In this document: in pieces, positions 6,065 to 10,897 of the stretch
Layout: each line of letters opens with the position of its first letter
Position numbering within the stretch: the stretch's first letter is position 1
DNA from: Smithella sp. ME-1
Lineage (GTDB): Bacteria; Desulfobacterota; Syntrophia; Syntrophales; Smithellaceae
Direction of reading: 5' to 3'
NCBI GenBank assembly: GCA_000495415.1
Contig: AWGX01000937.1
Span: 1-10,897 of the forward strand
DNA: 10,897 nt
Made by a program: the position numbers and the translations under genes
The notes under the pieces: model-generated
What the model was told of the DNA's origin: nothing
Seen by the model: the letters and a program-made list of their open reading frames with translations, nothing else
The model's database searches: none

Positions 6065-7732
6065 ATGAAGAAAAAATATATATTATTCCTGGTACCGTTT
6101 GTTCTTTATATCTGTTTGCTTTCCGTTATGCCGCAAATGGAACCGGATGAGGCACGTTACAGTCTGATTGCCAGCGCCATGAATCACTCCGGAAATTATG
6201 TTACGCCGCATATAAAAGGCACTATTTATCTGGAAAAGCCTCCGTTGGTTTCCTGGGTGACCGCAATATTTTTTAAAATGTTCGGTGAAAATGATTTTTC
6301 CGCACGACTTTTTGCGGCCATGAGTGCCTGGGGATGTATTCTTCTGGTTTTTTTCATGGGAAAACATTTTCGTGATGAAAAGACAGGACTTTACGCGGCA
6401 ATGCTTCTGACAATTTCTTCTTTTCCTTTTGTTTTGGGACGTATCAATATTCTGGATATGCCTCTTACTTTATTTACATGTTTATCTGTCTGGCTTGGTT
6501 ATCTGGGCCTGCAAAATCAAAAAAAATATCTGATTTACTTGTTTTATTTGACCGGTGCCGCGGCCTTTTTAATAAAAGGAATTATCGGTGTTGTTTTCCC
6601 CTTCGGTATTTTAGTTATCTGGCTACTTTGGGCCGGTCGTTGGCGGCAGATATGGAACCTGTTTTCACCTATTGGAATCATAATATTTTTAATTATCGTT
6701 TGTCCCTGGCTGATTCTGGCGCAAAAAGAAAATCCCGATTTTCTTTGGTTCTTCTTTGTACGCGAGCACTTTCTGCGTTTTACAACAAAAATGCACGGCA
6801 AAACGGAGCCATTTTATTTTTATCTGCCGGTAATAGCCGGCGGGGTGTTGCCGTGGGTTTTTTATTTAATTAAAGCCTGGAAAAATAAATATATCAAAGA
6901 ATCATTGTTCAACACTGATGAAAATAAACTACTGGTTGTCTGGTTTATATTGATTTTTATTTTTTATACACTGTCTTCCTCCAAACTGCTGACCTACATT
7001 GCGCCGGTATTCTTACCGATTGTACTCTTTGCCGGTTGTATCTTTAAAAAATATGAAGAAGAGATAGTTGTTGAACAAAGTAACCGGCAAAAAACAATCT
7101 ATCGTCTGTCAATTATTCTTCAATCTCTGTTGTTTTTTATAGTTTTACTTTTGCCTCCGGTTCTGAATAAATATTCCGACGCGGGAAAAGGACTGGTGGT
7201 TATGGTTTCCGATAAATGGTGGTTGTACATTATCGTGCCTGCTATTACTTTGTTTCTTTTGACTTTTCTGCCGGATATAATTTATAAAAAAATCAAGAAA
7301 GGATGGTTTGCGAGCATTTATCTCCTTTGTGCGATATTGCTGGGGAGTATTCTTTTCCCGTTAAATGATTTCCTGGCACCTTACCGCAGTGCAAAAGTTG
7401 CTTCAGAGCCGATTGCCCGGTATGTACCGCCGGAACAGGATTTATATCAATACAAAGTGAATTTCTATGGCATCGATTTTTATAATAAAATAAGGACTCC
7501 GATTGTAGAAGATTTCGGTGAGCTGGCGGAGGGAATAGCAAAACTGTCCAAAGAAGAAAAGAATAGATACTTCCTTTACGGAAACGATTTTTTCAGGTTG
7601 TGCGAAGAAAAAAAATATATATATTGCATTACTCAGCACAACGAGAAATTAAGGCAAATTATGCATAGATTTCCTGCGACGGTAGTGTTGTGGGACAATA
7701 AAGCGTTTTATCTGCTCCATATAAAAATTTAA
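6065..7732 (+). CDS. arnT: ArnT-like lipid A 4-amino-4-deoxy-L-arabinose transferase
   Basis: A 555-residue GT-C membrane transferase matching the ArnT family in length and layout. ArnT moves L-Ara4N from undecaprenyl phosphate to lipid A phosphates on the periplasmic face, lowering surface negative charge and giving resistance to polymyxin and cationic peptides. Visible hallmarks are the first-loop PDEARY (27-32, catalytic-type D28/E29), the IYLEKPPLVSW block (54-64), NILDMPL (128-134), FFFVREHFLRFT (229-240, equivalent to the FF-EH--RF motif) and SSSKLLTYIAP (304-314, the K-L-TY motif). About twelve membrane segments end near 435, followed by a periplasmic C-terminal domain. The ATG at 6065 has no strong ribosome site, and expression may rely on coupling to the PAP2 gene 7 bases upstream. 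The adjoining arnB, arnC and arnA support L-Ara4N over other donors. Confidence 0.87.
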   Translation: MKKKYILFLVPFVLYICLLSVMPQMEPDEARYSLIASAMNHSGNYVTPHIKGTIYLEKPPLVSWVTAIFFKMFGENDFSARLFAAMSAWGCILLVFFMGKHFRDEKTGLYAAMLLTISSFPFVLGRINILDMPLTLFTCLSVWLGYLGLQNQKKYLIYLFYLTGAAAFLIKGIIGVVFPFGILVIWLLWAGRWRQIWNLFSPIGIIIFLIIVCPWLILAQKENPDFLWFFFVREHFLRFTTKMHGKTEPFYFYLPVIAGGVLPWVFYLIKAWKNKYIKESLFNTDENKLLVVWFILIFIFYTLSSSKLLTYIAPVFLPIVLFAGCIFKKYEEEIVVEQSNRQKTIYRLSIILQSLLFFIVLLLPPVLNKYSDAGKGLVVMVSDKWWLYIIVPAITLFLLTFLPDIIYKKIKKGWFASIYLLCAILLGSILFPLNDFLAPYRSAKVASEPIARYVPPEQDLYQYKVNFYGIDFYNKIRTPIVEDFGELAEGIAKLSKEEKNRYFLYGNDFFRLCEEKKYIYCITQHNEKLRQIMHRFPATVVLWDNKAFYLLHIKI

Positions 7733-7733
7733 A

Positions 7734-7738
7734 AAGGA
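7734..7738 (+). promoter_or_regulatory. Ribosome binding site supporting a TTG start of arnB
   Basis: AAGGA lies 6 bases before the TTG at 7745. The first ATG in frame is inside the conserved protein, so the TTG is the only start that keeps the family N terminus. Confidence 0.6.
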
Positions 7739-7744
7739 TTAAAG

Positions 7745-8896
7745 TTGAAAATAAGAAAAAAATTTCTGCCATTCAGCCGCCCATCGATTGGAAAAAGCGA
7801 AGTTAGAAGGGTAACAAATTGTTTGAAATCAGGCTGGATTACAACAGGCGCGCTGTGCAAGGAATTCGAAGACAATTTAATTAAGTTAACCGGTGCTCAG
7901 AATGCGTTATCGGTTAACTCCGCTACTGCCGGAATGCATATCATGCTTTCCGCACTGAACATCGGTGATGGTGATGAAGTAATCACACCATCCATGACGT
8001 TTGCCTCGACGGTGAACATGATTGCTTTACGCGGAGCAAAACCTGTTTTCGTTGATGTTGATTACGGAACTCTTAATATTAATACTGATTTAATAGAAGA
8101 AAAAATTACAAAAAAGACCAAAGCGATTATTCCCGTGCATTTTGCCGGTGCTCCGGCGGATATGGACAAGATTAATAGCCTGGCGAAGAAATACAAACTG
8201 ACTGTTATCGAAGATGCTGCTCATGCCGTAGGAACATATTACAAGGGCATTCACTCCGGCGGCTTCGGACATCCGGCTATATTCTCCTTTCATCCGATTA
8301 AAAATATCACAACCGGTGAAGGTGGAATGATAACTTTAAACAATGCCGGGTTAGAAAAGAAATTGCGTTTGCTGAGATTTCACGGAATAGAAAGAGACGC
8401 TTGGAAAAGATACGGCAAAGGTGGCAATCCGGCGTACGATATCGCCGAGCCGGGATACAAATATAATATGCCGGATGTTCTGGCGGCACTGGGATTGGCA
8501 CAAATGGAGCGCTGGCAGGAATTCAATCATAAACGATCCGAACTGGCCGGGATTTATCTGGAAAAACTGGAGGGCATTTCCGGTATTGATTTACCACAGA
8601 TTCCGCAATATGATCATATTCATGCCTGGCATCTTTTTGTTATTAAAGTATCTGCTTTGGATCGTGACGAATTTATGAACAGATTGTCAGATTACAATAT
8701 CGGATACGGGTTGCATTTTCCTCCGACTCATACCTTAAATTATGTAAAGAAAATGTGTATGGATGATGTCGGTCTGCTTCCGGAAACGCAACGCGCGGCA
8801 CAAAAAATAATTTCATTGCCTTTGTTTCCGGATATGAGGGAGAAAGATGCGCAGTATGTTTGTAAAGCTATAAAGGAGATTATTAAAAATGGGTAA
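7745..8896 (+). CDS. arnB: ArnB, UDP-4-amino-4-deoxy-L-arabinose aminotransferase (DegT/DnrJ/EryC1 family)
   Basis: A 383-residue PLP enzyme that transfers an amino group, from glutamate in characterised ArnB, to UDP-4-keto-pentose, giving UDP-L-Ara4N in the cytoplasm. It follows the E. coli ArnB sequence closely: FLPFSRP (7-13), SGWITTG (29-35), NSATAGMH (58-65), AIIPVHFAGAPADMD (127-141), VIEDAAHAVGTYYKG (154-168), SFHPIKNIT with the Schiff-base lysine K186, GYKYNMPDVLAALG (237-250), HAWHLF (293-298) and SLPLFPDM (357-364). Length equals the family norm (E. coli about 380). The start is a TTG with a good ribosome site. Its TAA lies inside the beginning of arnC (8-base overlap), so the two are coupled. 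Related DegT aminotransferases act on other sugars, but the ArnB-specific HAIKNIT-like and WITTG contexts plus the neighbours make the call strong. Confidence 0.94.
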   Translation: MKIRKKFLPFSRPSIGKSEVRRVTNCLKSGWITTGALCKEFEDNLIKLTGAQNALSVNSATAGMHIMLSALNIGDGDEVITPSMTFASTVNMIALRGAKPVFVDVDYGTLNINTDLIEEKITKKTKAIIPVHFAGAPADMDKINSLAKKYKLTVIEDAAHAVGTYYKGIHSGGFGHPAIFSFHPIKNITTGEGGMITLNNAGLEKKLRLLRFHGIERDAWKRYGKGGNPAYDIAEPGYKYNMPDVLAALGLAQMERWQEFNHKRSELAGIYLEKLEGISGIDLPQIPQYDHIHAWHLFVIKVSALDRDEFMNRLSDYNIGYGLHFPPTHTLNYVKKMCMDDVGLLPETQRAAQKIISLPLFPDMREKDAQYVCKAIKEIIKNG

Positions 8897-9830
8897 AGTG
8901 CAGGTGGCTGTGGTCATTCCCGTTTATAATGAAGAAGCGAATTTGACTGCTTTAATGAAGCGCCTTATGCCCGTAATGCAGGGCATGGGTAAAAGCTTCG
9001 AAATAATTCTTATTGATGATGGAAGCAGTGATAATTCTCTGGAAATTCTAAAAAGTTTTACAAAAGATGTTCATGTGAAAGTTGTCGAGCTTACCCGTAA
9101 TTACGGACAGCATGCGGCAATCCTTGCCGGGTTCTCCATTGTTAATGCGGATATTATTATTACGATGGATGCCGATTTGCAGAATCCTCCCGAAGAAATA
9201 CCGAAACTGGTCAGGGTTATGGAAGAGGGCGATTATGATGTTGTCGGTTCGATTAGAAAGGGACGTAAAGATTCTTTTCTGAGAATACTACCTTCAAAAT
9301 TAATCAACATCGTGGCCCGTAAGATTACGGGAGTCAGCATGCGTGACTGGGGTTGCATGCTGCGCGCCTATCGTTACAAAGTGGTGGAGAGGATGATTCA
9401 ATGCCACGAACACGCCACATTTATTCCGGCGCTGGCGACGGTTTTTGCCAAACGTATTACGGAAGTCGAAGTGGAACATGAAGAAAGATACGGCGGCAAA
9501 TCCAGTTATCCGTTGACTAAACTAATCAATCTTCAGTTCGACCTTGTAGCATCTTTTTCGGATTTTCCGATGAAGCTGATAATGTATGGTGGAATTATGA
9601 TGTCTTTTCTGGGTGTGTGTTTCGGTATTTTTCTGGCAATTGCCAGGCTGGTTTACGGCGCGCAGTGGGCAGCCGAAGGAATATTTACACTTTTTGCCGT
9701 TTTATTCGTATTCGTCGGTCTTCAGTTTTTTGCATTGGGAGTTATCGGTGAATATATCGGCCGTATTTATCTGGAGGCCCGTGAACGTCCGGAATACGTC
9801 ATTGAAAAAGTTCACACTGAATCATCATAG
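8889..9830 (+). CDS. arnC: ArnC, undecaprenyl-phosphate 4-deoxy-4-formamido-L-arabinose transferase (GT2)
   Basis: A 313-residue inner-membrane GT2 enzyme that loads 4-formamido-L-arabinose from UDP onto undecaprenyl phosphate at the cytoplasmic face. The GT-A domain has IPVYNEE (10-16), LIDDGSSDNS (41-50), RNYGQHAAILAGFS (70-83), the DxD-containing MDADLQNPPEEIP (93-105), DVVGSIRKGRKDS (117-129) and GCMLRAYR (155-162). HEHATFIPALA (173-183) matches the ArnC stretch HERSTFIPILA. Two C-terminal membrane helices (about 233-256 and 265-288) include QWAAEGIFTLFAVLF and end in GEYIGRIYLEARERPEY, nearly identical to E. coli ArnC. The resemblance is to ArnC rather than general dolichol-phosphate mannose synthases. 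The ATG at 8889 has AAAGGAG 10 bases upstream and overlaps the arnB stop by 8 bases. Confidence 0.94.
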   Translation: MGKVQVAVVIPVYNEEANLTALMKRLMPVMQGMGKSFEIILIDDGSSDNSLEILKSFTKDVHVKVVELTRNYGQHAAILAGFSIVNADIIITMDADLQNPPEEIPKLVRVMEEGDYDVVGSIRKGRKDSFLRILPSKLINIVARKITGVSMRDWGCMLRAYRYKVVERMIQCHEHATFIPALATVFAKRITEVEVEHEERYGGKSSYPLTKLINLQFDLVASFSDFPMKLIMYGGIMMSFLGVCFGIFLAIARLVYGAQWAAEGIFTLFAVLFVFVGLQFFALGVIGEYIGRIYLEARERPEYVIEKVHTESS

Positions 9831-9847
9831 ATTGTTATCAAGTCATT

Positions 9848-9853
9848 AGGGAG
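9848..9853 (+). promoter_or_regulatory. Ribosome binding site of the stand-alone arnA formyltransferase
   Basis: AGGGAG lies 11 bases before the TTG at 9865, slightly long but the only purine-rich site in the 34-base gap after arnC. The TTG start reproduces exactly the MKTVVFAYH N terminus of E. coli ArnA. Confidence 0.5.
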
Positions 9854-9864
9854 AAATTATAAAA

Positions 9865-10782
9865 TTGAAAACGGTTGTGTTTGCTTATCACAACATGGGC
9901 CTTACCGGTCTGGAAGCATTGATACGCCATGGTTATGACATCGCGGCGGTTTTTACTCATGAGGATGAGCCCGGTGAAAATTGCTGGTTTGGTTCGGTAA
10001 AAAAGTGGGCGCAGGAAAAAGGCATTAAAGTATATACAACCGAAGAAATAAATTCTCCTCAATGGGTTGAAAAATTAACGGCAATAAAACCGGATGCGAT
10101 ATTTTCTTTTTATTACCGGAAAATGATTGGCCGCGATATTCTCGATTTGTCCCGTGTGGGAGCTTTTAATTTACACGGCTCACTTTTACCTGCTTACAGG
10201 GGAAGATGCCCGGTCAACTGGGTGTTAATCAATGGAGAAAAACAAACAGGTGTTACGCTTCATTACATGATTGAAAAACCCGATGCAGGAGATATTGTCG
10301 GCCAAAAAGCTGTAAAAATAGAAAGCTCCGACACAGCGAAAACTTTATATGATAAGCTTTGCATTGCGGCAGAAAAACTTTTGGATGAGGTTCTGCCATT
10401 AATAAAGAAAGAACAAATTCCACAACAAAAACAGAATTTACGCCAGGGAAGCTATTACGGCGGGAGACGTCCGGAAGACGGACGCATTGACTGGAAGAAG
10501 TCTGCCAATGAAATTTATAACTTGATCCGGGGAGTAACTGATCCTTATCCGGGTGCGTTCGCTTTTCTGGATAACGGCGATAAGATTATTATCTGGTGGG
10601 GCGAGACGACGAATACAAAAGAAACTGCCTCTGGAAAATTAAACATAACAGAAAAAGAAGTCCTTGTGCAAACAGGGGAAAATGCTATAAAGCTTATTGA
10701 AGTTGAAATTAACGGGAAACGCCTGAAAGGCAAACAAATCAACAATTATTTTAAAGACGGGAAGGTATTAGAGCTAAGATGA
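9865..10782 (+). CDS. arnA: UDP-L-Ara4N formyltransferase (stand-alone ArnA N-terminal domain)
   Basis: A 305-residue N10-formyltetrahydrofolate-dependent enzyme that N-formylates UDP-L-Ara4N in the cytoplasm, driving the pathway towards ArnC. It aligns with residues 1 to about 305 of E. coli ArnA almost without gaps. It starts MKTVVFAYHNMG, contains FSFYYRKMI (80-88), FNLHGSLLPAYRGR (101-114) and DAGDIVGQ (140-147), and has a C-terminal OB-like domain with YGGRRPEDGRIDW (198-210) and DPYPGAFAF (226-234). The catalytic set N102, H104 and D140 falls at the same numbers as in E. coli. Unlike the enterobacterial bifunctional enzyme, it stops with a TGA overlapping the ATG of a separate decarboxylase gene. 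The start codon is TTG. Met-tRNA formyltransferase and other sugar formyltransferases share the fold, but sequence and neighbours favour ArnA. Confidence 0.93.
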   Translation: MKTVVFAYHNMGLTGLEALIRHGYDIAAVFTHEDEPGENCWFGSVKKWAQEKGIKVYTTEEINSPQWVEKLTAIKPDAIFSFYYRKMIGRDILDLSRVGAFNLHGSLLPAYRGRCPVNWVLINGEKQTGVTLHYMIEKPDAGDIVGQKAVKIESSDTAKTLYDKLCIAAEKLLDEVLPLIKKEQIPQQKQNLRQGSYYGGRRPEDGRIDWKKSANEIYNLIRGVTDPYPGAFAFLDNGDKIIIWWGETTNTKETASGKLNITEKEVLVQTGENAIKLIEVEINGKRLKGKQINNYFKDGKVLELR

Positions 10783-10897
10783 AAATATTAATTCTTGGTG
10801 TGAACGGATTCATTGGACATCATCTGGTCAATAGAATTCTGGCTAAAAAGAAGGACTGGATAGTATACGGAATGGATTTGGGGACAGACCGGCTGGG
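10779..10897 (+). CDS. arnA: UDP-glucuronate decarboxylase/dehydrogenase (ArnA C-terminal domain as separate gene), 5' part
   Basis: The ATG at 10779 overlaps the preceding TGA (ATGA), and the frame runs open to the window edge for 39 codons. The peptide begins KILILGVNGFIGHHLVNRIL, carrying the GxxGFIG NAD-binding Rossmann motif of extended short-chain dehydrogenases, then VYGMDLGTDRL. It matches the start of the E. coli ArnA dehydrogenase domain (LILGVNGFIGNHL, VYGLDIGSD). That domain oxidises the C4 position of UDP-glucuronate and decarboxylates it to UDP-4-keto-pentose, the substrate of ArnB. With only the N terminus visible, another NAD-dependent sugar epimerase/decarboxylase cannot be fully excluded, but the GVNGFIG wording and position after the formyltransferase make ArnA very likely. 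The gene continues beyond the window. Confidence 0.88.
   Translation, partial: MKILILGVNGFIGHHLVNRILAKKKDWIVYGMDLGTDRL

Noticed and set aside
6478..6873. 131-codon + strand frame within arnT.
   Set aside because: It overlaps the conserved membrane and motif region of ArnT in a different frame, with no ribosome site or family features.
9831..9864. Possible terminator or internal promoter in the largest gap of the operon (34 bases, arnC to arnA).
   Set aside because: No GC-rich hairpin with a T-run and no paired -35/-10 elements fit in the gap. It holds a ribosome binding site and little else.
10468..10484. Inverted repeat CGTCCG, loop GAAGA, CGGACG.
   Set aside because: It is inside the arnA formyltransferase gene over the conserved RRPEDGRIDW stretch. 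The match is a by-product of Arg, Pro, Asp and Gly codons, and no T-run follows.

Overview
The window is a gene-dense chromosomal segment from a Gram-negative bacterium. It carries the two LptFG permease subunits that pull lipopolysaccharide (LPS) out of the inner membrane, and most of a pathway that puts 4-amino-4-deoxy-L-arabinose (L-Ara4N) on lipid A. The base composition leans towards AT, and TTG/GTG starts are frequent. The glycosyltransferase family 9 (GT9) protein has an N-terminal hydrophobic segment and a C-terminal Cys cluster, a layout I associate with Desulfobacterota/deltaproteobacteria. That assignment is a low-confidence inference. No mobile elements, CRISPR arrays, tRNAs or rRNAs were seen.

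Layout. Bases 1-320 hold the 3' end of an S-adenosylhomocysteine hydrolase gene on the + strand. It converges, with only a 9-base gap, on a minus-strand pair lptF (2574 to 1420) then lptG (start best placed at a TTG at 1409, end 330). A 183-base divergent intergenic region (2575-2757) separates lptF from a tightly packed + strand operon. That operon has a near-consensus sigma70-type promoter (TTGACA, 17 bases, TATATT). Between this promoter and lptF lies a 12-bp perfect palindrome.

The + strand operon, all overlapping or with gaps of at most 34 bases, runs: GT9 (heptosyltransferase-like) protein; PMT/GT39-type membrane glycosyltransferase; PAP2 lipid phosphatase; ArnT-like L-Ara4N transferase; ArnB aminotransferase; ArnC undecaprenyl-phosphate transferase; ArnA formyltransferase as a stand-alone protein; and the first 39 codons of the ArnA decarboxylase/dehydrogenase as a separate gene, cut by the window edge.

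How they work together (inference from families). The ArnA decarboxylase oxidises and decarboxylates UDP-glucuronate, ArnB transaminates the 4-keto sugar, and the ArnA formyltransferase N-formylates it. ArnC then loads the sugar onto undecaprenyl phosphate, and ArnT moves the deformylated sugar to lipid A on the periplasmic side. The deformylase ArnD is not in the window and probably lies downstream. The PAP2 enzyme and the second PMT-type transferase suggest further remodelling, such as dephosphorylation and addition of another sugar. The GT9 protein probably adds a core or related sugar in the cytoplasm. The notable points are the non-enterobacterial gene order, the cleanly split arnA, the company of the PAP2 and second GT39 proteins, and the head-to-head placement with lptFG.
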